From NCBI GenBank assembly GCA_028023455.1, contig JAQFVV010000049.1:3284536-3348535 (forward strand): 64,000 nt of DNA, in the 5' to 3' direction. Each line of letters starts with the position of its first letter. The stretch's first letter is position 1. Below the pieces are notes generated by a model that was not told the DNA's origin, did not search any database, and saw only the letters and a program-made list of their open reading frames with translations. This DNA comes from Epiperipatus broadwayi (Eukaryota > Onychophora > Udeonychophora > Euonychophora > Peripatidae). A program made the translations under genes and the position numbers. Below, piece by piece: positions 38,728 to 51,400 of the stretch.

Positions 38728-39033
38728 ATGAGTGGCAAATGAGATAGCTGATAAGAATGAAAAGAGATTAAGTGATAGCAATAATATATTAAAAAGAGAG
38801 AAAGGATATCTCCAGTGTCTGTTTAGAAAAGAATTTAATTAATTATGAACTTGAAAATGAAGAAGATATTGAAATAGATAATGAGTGGCAAATGAGATAG
38901 CTGATAAGAATGAAAAGAGATTAAGTGATAGCAATAATATATTAAAAAGAGAGAAAGGATATCTCCAGTGTCTGTTTAGAAAAGAATTTAATTAATTATG
39001 AACTTGAAAATGAAGAAGATATTGAAATAGATA
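38728..39033. repeat. 153-bp perfect tandem duplication in LINE
   Basis: Units 38728-38880 and 38881-39033 are identical on my reading. 153 is a multiple of three, so the dead ORF's frame is unchanged by it. Confidence 0.93.
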
Positions 39034-39789
39034 ATAACGATATGGGCATATTGTCTGATGAAGTAAGAAAATCAATTGCACAAATGAAGAATGGTAAAGC
39101 TGTTGGATTTGATGCAATACCTATAGAATTTTTGGAAGAAATGGGAAATTAACTATGAAGAAAATAGTTGGACTTTGCAATTTAATATATAATAGTGGAG
39201 TGTGGCCTGAATATTTTTTAAAAACTATAATGATTCTAATTGCTAAAATGAAGAAAGCTGATAAATGTGAAAATTCTAGAACAATAAGTTTATCTCATGA
39301 TTCTGAAGTTTTATTGAGGATTTTAACTCAAAGAATTTATGGGAATATAAAGTATTATATATTGGAGAAGAACAGTTTGGTTTCCAGAGAGAAAAAATTA
39401 CAAGAGATGCTATTGGAGTTGTTGCAACAATTGCAGAGAGATATATTGAAAGAGATAAAAGAATTGGTATATGTTTTGTGGATTTGGAAAAAGCATTTGC
39501 TAGAGTAGTCTGGAATAAACCTATGACTCTCTTAAAAGATAAAAGAGTATTTTGAAAAAAGAGAAGATTGATTTGGAATATATATATATATATATATATA
39601 TTGACAAAGGATAAGAATTAGACTGGAGAATAATAAGACTGATAAATTGAATATAGTAAAAGGAATTAGGTAAGGATGCAGTATGTCACCTGTTCCCTTC
39701 TTTAATATTTATTTAGAAAACATGCTAAATAATTATTTAGACTGTGGTTGGGTAGATAGCAACCTAGATATTAATATATTTCAAAATAA

Positions 39790-41300
39790 ATAAAAAATGC
39801 AATTGTATAGTTTTAAATGCCTAAAATAGAACATTAAGTTTCTTAATTAAGTCAGTAGAGATAATATCATCTAACCTTTTAGAATTATAATAGTAAAAAA
39901 AATGTTAGATACTAGATTGTATCTGTATTTTTTTTCTATGCAAAATAAATGGTCACAATATGCATCGGTTATGAAATTAAAGATAGCTGAATAAATAAAT
40001 TAACATATGGGGGTCAACAATATGTATGATGTTATTTAATGGCAAATATTACTCGATCATAGAATTATATTTACAGGTTAACTTATGATTGTAAGGCTAC
40101 TATTTTTCAGACTAAATCTTCAGAAAAATTGATAACATAATTTATTGGCAACTATTATAGAAATATCATTACTAGTTACTCAAATTTCACTAGATTAAGT
40201 CATAATTATATATAATTCAGAATTTCAGTTGAATTACAAAGAATAATTTAAAGTTATAATAGTGCAATAAATAGAAGAAAATACTGTATTTTATGATAAT
40301 TATTTTATTAACAGTTTGTAAATGAACTGATGTTTTATTTTATTTGTTTAATTAAATAGTATGTAGTTAAATAATTTTATTGAAATTGTATCTTCTGTAT
40401 ATCAATTCCATAGTCCATTTTATCCAAAGTTATTCATGATTTATCTGATTTGGCCTGATATTTTATTTAGTGTGTAATGTATTGGTCAGGTCAATCATTA
40501 CATATTAAAAAAAACTATTTAAACATATTGTAATAGAAATAAGGTATATCCTCAGATATTTCCTGATGGTATCAGATGATGTCTGAGTCAACTTACTGAC
40601 CATTATAATCATTAAGATTTATAGAAACAAATCATTCACCAATAGCAGACGTTCATTAATATTTCAGTGTTTTAAAAATTCACCCTGCCATTTGTCATAT
40701 TTTAATTCATATTTAATAGCCTATATGTAGACAGAAAGTGATTTTAACTTTTATCTTGAATGTAATTAGCCTTGATACTAGATGGCGCTGTTTAATTTTA
40801 AATACTGATTGCTGAATGATTTGATTATATAATTGCAAATGTAGCAATAGCATGTTTGGTTTATTACAGATGTAATATGAATAGCTAGAATTTGTTTTCA
40901 ATTTCAGTGATATAATTCAAATAAAAAGATAAAATACTCATAAACAAAAAAACTGCTTTATATGTGTACATTCAATTTCTTCGTATATAACATAATATGG
41001 CGGCGTATATGTAATATAAATTTCTAAATTATGTTTTCAATTTCGCTGACAGACATATTTCAGTTCAAAAAATTATACATTTATGACATGCAAATAAAAT
41101 GTGGAAAAGAAAAATATTAAACACTTTAAAATATTTCCTGAAACAAAATTAAAAATAAATAAATCAAAGAATAAATACAAAATAAACTAAATGACATTTG
41201 GCCAAAAACAGAAAGCTTTATAATTTAATTATTAAGAGTAATATTAGAAATGTTTTTTAAAAAGCTAAGACTATTAAACTAATAAATTTTAATATATATA
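39790..41300. other. AT-rich intron DNA, nothing recognised
   Basis: No exon or repeat family recognised between the truncated LINE and the penultimate mannosidase exon. Confidence 0.5.
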
Positions 41301-41308
41301 TATATTAC

Positions 41309-41503
41309 CTTAACAAATATATCTTGTTTGCTATTTGGTGCAATATTAAAATGGACAATCTCTGGGCTAAGAAAGGTTGGCATCTGTTCATACATTTCAT
41401 AACATGTATATATTAATTCCTTTGCCAAATTTAAATGTTCTGCACTCAAACCATGAAGATATCCAAGAGCTAGAGCACCGGGAAAATAACAAACAAGATG
41501 ATC
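41309..41503 (-). CDS. MAN1B1: MAN1B1-type ER alpha-1,2-mannosidase, penultimate coding exon
   Basis: Exactly 65 codons in phase 0 on both sides, from DHLVCYFPGALALGYLHG to SKQDIFVK. It lies in the (alpha/alpha)7-barrel catalytic domain of GH47. Two cysteines, exon residues 5 and 34, are 29 apart. This is the spacing of the conserved disulphide pair I know for human ERManI. The motif LSPEIVHFN contains the Glu taken as the catalytic base in this family. The acceptor is CTTCCCAG preceded by a T-rich tract and the donor is GTAATA. A 31-kb intron separates it from the terminal exon, whose first residues [11 protein letters not shown] continue the family sequence without loss. Confidence 0.95.
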
Positions 41504-42003
41504 CTGGGAAGAAAAAAAAAACAGAAAAATATCAAATAAATAGTTATATAGTTATTACAAAATAAATAATATATACAATAATACAAACACAGTATAAATA
41601 TAATTATAAATATTTATTAACAATAGATAATAAAATACTACATACAATAGTCTGAGCATGACATAACTAATGTTTAGCTGTAATTGGAAGTTCATTAAAA
41701 TAAGGACATTCAATCATAGGTTTAATAGTGATGCTTAATTGTTAGGAGAAATCATGTTGGATGGTGATCGACTATATATTTAGGAAAAATCATGTCTGAT
41801 GTAATCGACTAAATATTTTACCACATGGGCTTTTTCTTTGCAGCCATATTGATAGTCTTCATTACTGGTAAGTTTATCATTGTATAGTCAAGTTGCAATA
41901 ACTTTGATTACTGTATTGTAATCAACTACAGCACTTATCAGATTAGTGAAGATCAATCTGTATTTGATCTTTCTATTTAAATCAATTTACATAAGAGCAT
42001 AAT

Positions 42004-42596
42004 AACTGAAACACACAGGCTTATTATATACCTGTGTCTATATATGTAATATATAGGGTATATGAGCACAGACTTTCACACGCCCCACCACTCTCCACAC
42101 TATCTCATAACACTGATACACTTGAACACATATATGTTGAAAAGATAAATAATCACTAATATAGGTATTTCATGCTACACTAGCAATCATCAGTTGGTCC
42201 AGATTATCATCTCTACACATATATGCTATAAGTGCTCAGATATATATTAAGATAATCAAACCTCATACTTTAATGGACAGGCCTCAATCTACTCCACACT
42301 ACACCTCTTCAACCATCCATCCAATTAAAAATCTGATGATGAAATGCTTAAAAGCCACCCTGAGGCTGAGATTCTTGTCACACCCATGTTGACCTAAGGT
42401 CATATCTCAGCACTTATAGCATATATGTGTGAAGATGGTAATCTGGACCAACTGATGATTGCTGGTTTAGCATGAAATATGTATATTGGTGATTATTTAG
42501 CTTTTCAACATATATGTGTTCAAGTGTATCAGTGTTATGAGATAGTGTGAGAGTGGTGGGGCATATGAAAGTCTGTGTTCATATACCCTATATATT
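42004..42596 (-). mobile_element. foldback SINE-like retroposon, copy 4 (complete, 13-bp target duplication)
   Basis: Flanked by perfect ATAAGAGCATAAT copies (41991-42003, 42597-42609). The arms (about 42045-42350 and 42360-42596) are inverted, with outer ends tatagggtatatgagcacag and its complement. Both outer ends hold the tRNA-like module (atagtgtg...gtggggc...tgttcatatacc), with a weakened B box. The left end alone has the extra hairpin CACAGG...CCTGTG (about 42012-42035), matching the tail seen in copy 3. The centre has a ttgacctaaggtca palindrome. Confidence 0.82.
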
Positions 42597-42699
42597 ATAA
42601 GAGCATAATGAAAATTACTATGATGATTGATTAAACAGAATAAATGGTAATGTTAGATTTAATTGTTCAATTTCAGCTCCATATTAGTTTGTTCAAAGT

Positions 42700-44480
42700 A
42701 GAATATTCATTATTGTCAATAAAACTACTTAAATTATATATAACATTCCTTATCCTTTAATAATGTTACTCAATTTGTGATTTAGTCTTCAAGACGTCAT
42801 GGCTTGATTTCGATTCTTGTATACGTGCTATTGTTTTTACTAATGATGTTTTCTTCAGTGATGACTGGATTGATTCCTTCTGAAAATAAACTTATCTACT
42901 GAAATATGGACCAGTGTTATTCCTTTTGTGATTCAGACTCTGATTGTTTCTGTGTTGATATTGCAAAAACCTGTATTGGTTTGAATAACTATAATTTCTC
43001 TGCCTTTGCTAGCCTATGATGGTACTAACAATATTATAAAGAAATGGTTATTTTTTAATAACTTGAAATTTTTTTTTTAAATGCATGTTTCAAGACTGCT
43101 CAATAAGGTTTCTTGATTAGAAGTCTTTAAATTCAGCTGATGGGAGTTATGTCCTATTGTCTCCCAAATAGTCTTGGAATGCTACGAGTAGAAAGAAATT
43201 TTTTCATGGCCTCAATAGATGCTATTACAAATATGTCAAGGTTTATACACAAATAGTATAACATATTTTTCATGAAATAATCTATAATCACAAGATTAAA
43301 AACCCTTTTTAAAATCATCAAAATAGATGGTAGCATTTGTCTTGTTTTCAATAACACTCAACATAAGTTCTAATTGTATTTCTTGTTATCTTTTCTAATG
43401 TCAACATTTATTCTAGATAAGAAAGTACACATTTGTCATTTTTACTAGAAAATAATTCATATAAACCTATTAATAATATATTTTCTAATAAAATTTTTGA
43501 TCTAAGATCTTTATGCCTTCATTCATTAAGACTTATCCAATGAAATGCTAATTTATGAAAAAATGTACTGGTCCTTTTTCAGAATTATGCATTCAACTGA
43601 GGTTATCAATTAATTCTTTGAATCCTTTTTGCTGAATTGAAAACATCAAGTTTCCACCTCTCATTATTATTTTATCAAATATAAACATTAAAACTTCTTT
43701 TATAATTATTATACAATGTCAGACAATTCCTTTCAACTGAGGTTATCAATTAATTCTTTGAATCCTTTTTGCTGAATTGAAAACATCAAGTTTCCATCTC
43801 TCATTATTATTTTATCAAATATAAACATTAAAACTTATTTTATAATTATTATACAATGTCAGACAATTCCTTTCATATATTTTCCTATTTTTAATGCAAG
43901 GCAATGGATTGTAAAACTGCTTCTCAGATGAAATCAGATGCTTTTAAGTATAAGATGTATGCCAAAAATCTTATTAGTCAAGTTAAACATTCTCATCTTC
44001 TGAAACTGCTATATGCCACAGTAATATATCTACTTCTTACTCTATTATCAAATCATTTTCCAACACTATTTTATTTTCTTAATTCCATTTTAATAAAAGT
44101 TATTCAACATATAACTTTTCAACTCTTGCTATAGAAATCTAAATAAAAATTTTCTACATTTTTATATTTTGTGACTTTCAACACAATTTATTTTATCTTC
44201 TTGAATAGCTATCTGCAAAAAATAAATGTTTGATGCTCTGTTCTATCTCCACATACTCATATCTACAAATTCTTATTCTACTGTGCCTTCTTTCCAAAAT
44301 GTGCAAATCACTTATCCTAATGCAAAATAACAATAATCTTTCTTTAAATTATCATATATTCTTTTATTTTTGATATACTTTTGATTGCTATATAACTCCA
44401 AAATATTTATTTATTCACATTCATTTTCCACAATTCTTCTTGTACATCATCTTTTATAATAATGAATGTGTAGTATATTT
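42700..44480 (-). pseudogene. LINE remnant, probably RTE-like
   Basis: Minus-strand translation is heavily broken. TRNTIRTYVECY, then KQDKCYHLF and FKKGF (about 43270-43400), resemble RT domain A and its approach (TRDAI...ERY...DLEKAF in the 39-kb LINE). The catalytic Asp is not convincingly retained. It contains a 140-bp tandem duplication. Confidence 0.45.
43592..43871. repeat. 140-bp tandem duplication
   Basis: Units 43592-43731 and 43732-43871, beginning ttcaactgaggttatcaa, differ at about two bases. Confidence 0.93.
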
Positions 44481-46898
44481 TCTAAACATTTATATCTTAA
44501 TATAGGAGGCATTGATACTCAAGAGAGTGTAAGAAGTTTAGAAGTGAGCGGAAGCAAAAGCTTCATATCCATAAAAATTTAGTTTATGGTAGGATAATTT
44601 TTCTGCAACAAGAACTAATTATATAGTTATATGGAAATGATCATCTAAAAATACTAATTACAATACACTTCATGCATATTTATGTAAAATTAAATTAAGT
44701 TTTCATGTAGGATATTATTGCTCTATTTATGAATTAAGAAGAATAAAAATAACTTTTATTATTAACATTACTAGTTAATCTTATAATTGGTTTATTATTT
44801 TATTATTGTTATGTTGACATTAAGTAAAACTAACCTTTCTTAATAACTTCTGAGAATCACTTTTTCATTAAATAGAATTAATGAAAAAAACGATACTTTT
44901 CATAAGAAGAAGGAACAAAACTAAACATCTTCAATTTTTTCCAATTTTTTTTTTTTCTGTTTTCAAATGTAGTATAAACAATTATGAATTAAAATTAATA
45001 AATAGTTCCAATTTTGTAAATAAAATAATTTGCTTATAAAATAAAAATTAGAAGCGCAAAATAAAAATAAACATAATAAAAACATTTGAAATATGGTTTT
45101 AATCCAAGGCATAATTTATAAATTAAATTATATCATAAATATATATGCATAATAGTTCTGCTATGCCCATGTCATTTGGTTACAAGTCTTTGAGTGAATA
45201 TCAAAATCGGTGGATAGATACATACTTTCAGTATATTATTTTCTTATGAATATAAGAAAAAATGCAGATCACTTTTACCTTAAAAAAGATCAAATTGTTA
45301 ATGACTGATGAACTAGAGAATAAGTTTCTGAAACTGAAGGACTGTTTCTTGTTTTAAAATAGTCTTATGAATAATGTCTGGCTTCCCTAAGGATAACATA
45401 TAAAGCCAATTAGAAGTAATTGTTGAGAGATTTAAATAGGCAACATATAAATTGCTTCCAAAAACAATCGTACAAGAAATCATTTTATCGCATTTCTGAA
45501 CATTATAATGCCTACCAAAATATCTAATTGTAAGAATCACATGGAAAGACTCATAGATAAACTATCATTTTAAAACTATGAAAATGCTTATAGTGATAGT
45601 ACAAAAATAAGAATTAGACATGAGATCATATAAAATAAGGTTTATTAACCATTAGAAGATTTTATAAATAGTCATTGCCAGAAGAAATCTATCAACTAGA
45701 TTGGATTTTAAAATGTGATTTGGATATTCACTTGATCCATTGATCATTCTTCATAATATATTACAACTGAAGACTATTAGAACACACTTGAGGACCAGAT
45801 ACAACCATGATGTAAACATTGACTCCTGAAAATATTGACATCTTTTGAGAGAATAATGTTCCAATTCATGTTGCTTCATGCAGACAAATACAGGACTGAA
45901 GAAAATCTGGATAATGATTCATATTTCCAATCCTTCTCCTGTCAGTTGTCTTAACTACATAAATTAATTAGAAACAACTGATAAAATAACAGAATTTATT
46001 GACAAAGATGAATTTAAAAAGTCAAGAAAAAATTAGATGAAAAAATTAAAAATAAACAAAGAAAAAAAAAAGGAAAAAATTTAAAAAGATAAATTCTTAG
46101 ACAGTTAATAGTATTCTAGCATTAATGCAAATGGAATATGAATTAAATGGATATGAATCATATGCAGATTCACTCTTATCTTGATACTCAATTTTATCCA
46201 TATAATTCTAAACCAAATTATATGATTTTATATAAAAAAAAATTGTTGCCGGTCTCGTAAATGTTGCTTCAGTTAATTTATTAAATTTATACTTATTCGC
46301 AGCTCAATTTAATTTTAATGTTAATACTAAAGTTGTTGGTTATAAATTTACTAATAGTAGTGTATAATTATTGGAAAGAAATCTGACTGAGACAAGCACA
46401 TATAAAAAATGATTGACAATGAGACTATTTTTGAATAAGAAGTAGTAGGTTGATGTCATCTAATAACTCTCAGAAAGCATGAGACATTTTGCCAATATAA
46501 TTCCATTTCATGCAGAATAATTCTTAGAACAGCAGTGGCAAAGTAATAGGCTTAAAATTTAAAAGTTATTGGATTATAACTCTACCAAACACTTCTGATG
46601 TTTGAATGTCACATGATCTCCCAAGCAAGTAACTAATGAATTATTTGTTTCACTTTATATATAAATAAAACTGTTATTGATAAATAATTGAATAAAAACA
46701 TGTTTATGCATAGAAAGCCAAATACTTTGCTCAAATAAATGCATGCATGATAATATAGGCACATGCAAATATATGCTTATAAGTTATTTCACAATCATCC
46801 TTATATACATGAAAAACCAAACATAAATTCCAGACACTAATATTATTTAATAGTAAAAACAAAACAATTATATGAAAATAATTTTTCTTTTATCTTAC
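44480..46898. other. intron DNA, nothing recognised
   Basis: AT-rich with no exon, RT block or foldback recognised up to the mannosidase exon. Confidence 0.5.
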
Positions 46899-47022
46899 CA
46901 TTTTCGGGCTGAAATTACGACCACTCAAAAGTTCTCCAATAAAAGTCAATTTATTCGGTTCAGATTTATGCACCAGATTTCGGACTATACCTTCTACAGC
47001 TTTAACATAGTCTTCTTTCATT
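46899..47022 (-). CDS. MAN1B1: MAN1B1-type ER alpha-1,2-mannosidase, internal coding exon (third from last)
   Basis: This exon encodes 41 residues after one base of a split codon, from MKEDYVKAVEGIV to NFSPKM. The family trims a mannose from Man9GlcNAc2 on newly made glycoproteins in the ER/early secretory pathway (glycan quality control and ER-associated degradation). The block SEPNKLTFIGELLSGR is typical of the ER-type enzyme rather than the Golgi MAN1A enzymes. Borders: on the minus strand TTTTAG precedes the exon and GTAAG follows it. It ends exactly on a codon, and the next exon starts with Asp, giving the family motif KM-DHLVC across the junction. The exon that should precede it, with the GH47 acid residue and the ADSYYEYLLK-like block, was not found between here and the window end. 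Confidence 0.93.
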
Positions 47023-47269
47023 CTAAAATACAAAACAAAATAATACTTTACAAACACCAGTACACACAGTTAATTTTTCTTTTGACAATTAATACAATTA
47101 TTTTCAAAATTATAAAATAATATACTTATCAAAACATAGTTACAATAAAAGTGCATACAATATAAACAACTTGTAAAAACCTAATTAACCATTTACTAGA
47201 GTATTAAGGTGAAATCTGCAATAACAGAATCTATGAATAGCTTCTTCTATTGGATTTAAATGTAAAGAA

Positions 47270-50200
47270 AAGAGCTAATAACCATAGATATTACCAATTT
47301 CAATAATTATTGATCCACTGCAAGATGAAAGCCACTCCAAGTTTAATCCAGTTTCTCTGATCTCTAGGCTCTCTTCTCTACAGCACATTTCTTTATTTCA
47401 TCGATCCATCTCAAGTGTTATCCATTTCTAGGTCTTCTACAATCTGTTGAGATTCAGTTTAAGACTTCAACTATTACCACCTCTTCTTACATGTCAGTAA
47501 TGCTTATTTGTTTTCTCACTCATGTATTAAATTTTCAATCTCTTCTTTATTATTCCTAACATACATCTTGATGAGTGTTGTGCCTTCTCTGTATTATTCT
47601 TATGTTAAATGATGAGGACTCAGATCCAAAAGCAAATAATAAAACTCACTTATTAAAAACCTTCCTTTTTAAACACATAGGCACATTCTCTTTTAATATT
47701 AAGTAATTTATACCAAAAGCACTCCATCCAAGTTGAATTTTATGATTAATTTCATCCACTATCTTTCTATTTGCCTTAATATTATGACTAATATATTTAT
47801 AATTGTTAACTCTTTCTGATTCATCATTATCAATCTTTATTTTCTACTTTTGAGAAAATTCATTCAATATCATTTTAATCTTTTTAATAATTACCTTTAC
47901 TCCTACTTTTTCACCTTCATCTGATAATTCTTACATTTCCCAAAACTCTGAAATATTATTTGCATTACAAAATATAGATGGCTTAAATAGTATACATTTA
48001 CTTTTACTACTTTTAGGTTCCCATCTTAATCCACAAAATACTTTTTAGAATTATAATTATTTATTAACCCCACAGGAAATATATGTAAATACTTTTTATG
48101 ACAGGTTATAACTGGTATCAAACGTGCCTTGAAATTTATAATAATCAAGCAAATCTTTATTTTGCCAATAGGGAGACTGATCAAACCACGACACAAGATA
48201 GCAATTTTAAAAAGATAAGAGTGGCCATCTTAACTTTAATCTTACTTTCCACTTATATAGGTCAATCTGAAGCATCTTGATTTGGGAGTGTGAAGCTGTT
48301 GTTCTCTCCACTGTTTAAGTCCATTATTTCCTGTAGGCTCAATAAATAATTATAACTCCACAATAGTTTATATATTTCCACTATAAAAATTGTAATATTA
48401 ACTCATTGTAAATTGCAAGATTTCATGAATGTTAATTTGTATAAGAAATAGTGGACTTAAAACAGTGGAGAGAACAACAGCTTCATGCTCCCAAATCAAG
48501 ATGCTTCAGATTGGCCTATATACGTGGAAAGTTAGGTTAAAGATAAGACAACCACTCTTATCTTTATAAAAGTCACTATCTTGTGTTGCACTTTGAGAGG
48601 TCCCTCTATTGGAAAAATAAAGATATTTCTTGACTATTATAAATTTCAAGGCACATTTGATACAGGTTATAGCTTGTCTTAAAAAGTACTTAAAATATTT
48701 TTTGCAGAATTGCTGAAAAAGTTTTGGAGATATGGAGTTACACTGTCACACACCCTTCTCAATGTTAATCTTTTTAATATTAATCTAATCTTTATTGTTG
48801 CATTCTGATAAATATACTTTAGAATATAACAATATCCTGGATCTATAACTTGATGACCCAATAATTTAATCACTGAAGAAATGCTTTAGAATTAAGTGTC
48901 TTTTTATAATCTACTCATTCAATGTATAGTGGCAACTCATATTTAGTGGTCTTTCCTAAAAATTCTCTCATACTTGAATGCAATCCATTGTTCTAAAACA
49001 ACCCTTAAGCTTGTTCTTTTGGTTAGTTGAAAACTAATAAGTTTTGATTATCTTGGTATGAAGTTATATGTCTTTAATTTCTAATATCTTTTTGCCATCT
49101 TTTTTAAATGTTCTTTCAATCAAATGGTATATCTTTCTTATTTAGACATTTGGTATATAACCTTGCAAACAATTTTTCTATTTTTTCATCTGCTTTTTTT
49201 TTTTTTTGAGATATTGATTGTAATTCCAGGATTACCTGGAGCTTTTTTATTCTTCATAAATTTAATTACATGTCACACTTCTTCATTTAACATTAGAAAA
49301 AATACAGAAGATGTAGTAATTGGAGAGATTTTTTTCTTGCTCATTATTGCTATGTAATTATTCATAGAACTCTTTCAGAAAATTCAAGATGTCATTTCTC
49401 TTTTCAGGAATAGTTCTATCTTTTCTTCTTACAGCACAAAAACAAGATATTCATATATTTGATATTTTTATTCTCTTCTATAGCTTTACTTACTAATTCA
49501 TAATTATATTTTTTAATATTGTTATTCTTTTTTATATCATTTTATTAAATTCTGGATATTAAATCATTTTTAATGTCTTATTTTAAGATATTTTAATATT
49601 CCTTCTTTTCATAAATTGTGTAATCTCAGTAAAAATTTTACTGGTTAATTGCTGTTTTTTACCAAATATATTTGGCACAGTTTTTAATAGAAATCAGCTA
49701 TCTTCCTACTGATTTCCTTCAACTGTAAACCATTTTCAAAATTTATTAATATTTTTAAATGATTTGCAAGTTCTAATTTATATTCATTGGAATATTTCCA
49801 AATATTAGGAATATCAACTGTGAATACTGTTTTTTTTTATATAATCTTTGTCTCTCTAATTTTGCATTAACATTTTTCTGAAGATTTTACTAGTCAATAA
49901 TCTCTTCCCAGCTTGAATTTATTAACACAATTTTAATGTCAAAATAAATATAATCCAATTCTGCTCTTCTTTCATTTGGATGCTTTTAGCTCATTTGCAA
50001 TTAACACTTTTTCTCATAATATAATTTTTTTTCTATGAACTCCACAAGTCATTATAATCTCTCATTTCTATTATGATAATAAAATTTACTCGCAGCACTT
50101 TCTTTTAATCTTTATTTGAAAATATTGTTTGTTCTGATTGAAAGCTTATTGTACATCCATATAAAAATTCTCTACTTCTTAATCACGATGAGTTGTTGGT

Positions 50201-50520
50201 TTATAATCCTGAACTATCTGCATTTAGTATCTTCCATCAAGTGGAGCAACCAATTGTGCTACTTTGTCTGATATACCATCAATTTCCACATTATTGTTTG
50301 TCCACTTTTTATTTATAATGAATCCTACTCTACTTATGCTTTCAATATTTCTGCCTTTGTAATATAGTAAAATGTCCACTTCAAAATCAATTAGCTCTTT
50401 ACCTTTTCTTCTAAATTCATAAAATTTAACAAAGCCCAATTTAATATTAGGTAGTTTTTCCAAATCTTGCAATCTTCCTTCGCAAGTAACTGATTTACAG
50501 TTGTACATACCTAAGTAAAA
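47270..50520 (-). pseudogene. RTE-like LINE remnant split by a foldback insertion
   Basis: Minus strand. The endonuclease part (50508 down to 50224) is open and reads RLQDLEKLPNIKLGFVKF, RRKGKELIDFEVD, LLYYKG and RVGFIINKKW, then an EIDGISDKVAQLV block. This is the same family style as the 20-kb and 37-kb elements. Toward the left, after many stops, a C-terminal RWIDEIKKCAVEK-type block appears near 47.4 kb. The sequence is interrupted at 48089-48690 by a 600-bp hairpin element. Confidence 0.7.
48089..48690. repeat. 602-bp foldback element inserted in LINE
   Basis: Arms 48089-48332 and about 48445-48690 are inverted copies, roughly 85-90% alike by eye. Shared blocks include ctgaagcatcttgatttggg and ctgttgttctctccactgtt. 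The loop is about 110 bp. Termini: TACTTTTTATGACA and its near-complement. No clear target duplication and no coding. Confidence 0.85.
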
Positions 50521-50524
50521 GGGT

Positions 50525-51400
50525 CTTCATTAAATGGCTGCCTACACACACAATCAGGGAATTCTTAACATTCTCTACCTTTGGCCACCAACCATTGTCT
50601 TGACTGATGACTTAACAGCCTCCTGGGAATAACAACCATAATTTAGTTTTGTCTGTCATGATTTTAAATATGCATTTATAAAAAAGTTTACTCATGCACA
50701 CACTCAATCAGCTTTTGACTAAAAACTATTTCCGTTAAGATCTGTTAGTCAATTGGAAAAAAAAAAGACATTTTTTTCTTGATTTTAAACTCAGAAGTAA
50801 AAAGCCAATAAACTTGTCACACTGGATAATACACGTTAAGTAGCCATCCATTTCAATTATTCAGTAATAACCGCTGCAATAACAAGAATATAAACAATGG
50901 ACAGTTATAAATTTGCACTGCTCAGATTTTTAAAGGTCTAAAGATGAATAAAAGGACTTCCTTTCAGTTAACAGTAAATTCCTTTATGCAGCTCATTATA
51001 AATGTATGCCACTTTTAATATCGATGGTACAGACTTCATCACTTTATACATTAAAAATTTTATGAGCAATCAGTTTGCATATGTAAATTATCTTGGAACC
51101 TCGATCCTTGTAAGCAGAGCATGTTCTTATTATTAGCAACATGATCAATATCGGATTGAATGTTAAATATGTGCCATAAGTGTGTATATATATATAGTTA
51201 AATTTTAGTATTACTCTTATTAAGTAAACAACATTGTACAGATGGCTAGTCTAAATTTTTGATTTCTTTTATTCATGCTGTCAGAAAAAAGTTACAACAT
51301 ATTGATTGTTTTTTATTAAAAGAACGTCAACACTGGGTATTATTATTCATCCAATCCTTTGGTCTATTGTCGATAATATTGCTTATTTCAGAATTACCAC
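50525..51400. other. intergenic or intron DNA, nothing recognised
   Basis: Between the LINE 5' end and the PLE. AT-rich; no feature recognised. Confidence 0.5.

Larger units (their letters stand above)
36880..39780 (+). pseudogene. RTE-like LINE remnant
   Basis: Plus-strand blocks in order: endonuclease opening ending in WNVRFLRR (present twice through a 256-bp duplication), LLLGGWNAVVGKGN (about 38058-38104), RYKNTIKGSHIMTGADINSD (about 38245-38305), RT KNGKAVGFDAIPIEFLEE (about 39087-39144), domain A CFVDLEKAFA (about 39475-39505), and GCSMSP (about 39677). The YADD loop and everything after it are missing, so the copy is 3' truncated near 39.78 kb. Stops and frameshifts are many. The first 250 bases may be a 5' UTR or older sequence. 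Confidence 0.82.
9990..41308 (-). other. giant last intron of the mannosidase gene
   Basis: About 31.3 kb between two exons that join in phase 0. It begins with GTAATA (minus strand, at the right) and ends with a T-rich tract plus ACAG at the left. Its content is mostly transposon debris: two RTE-like LINEs, one Tx1/L1-like LINE, foldback SINE-like repeats and a mariner fragment. No additional conserved exon was recognised inside. Confidence 0.9.
41504..46898 (-). other. penultimate intron of the mannosidase gene
   Basis: About 5.4 kb, GTAAG at the donor and CCCAG at the acceptor, phase 0. It contains a complete foldback retroposon with target-site duplication, a minus-strand LINE remnant with a 140-bp tandem duplication, and about 2.3 kb of AT-rich sequence in which nothing was recognised. 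Confidence 0.88.

Noticed and set aside
41377-41565. A plus-strand frame of 62 codons
   Set aside because: It is antisense to the penultimate mannosidase exon.
46872-47120. A plus-strand frame of 82 codons
   Set aside because: It overlaps the minus-strand mannosidase exon and its intron borders; only the minus frame matches a known family.
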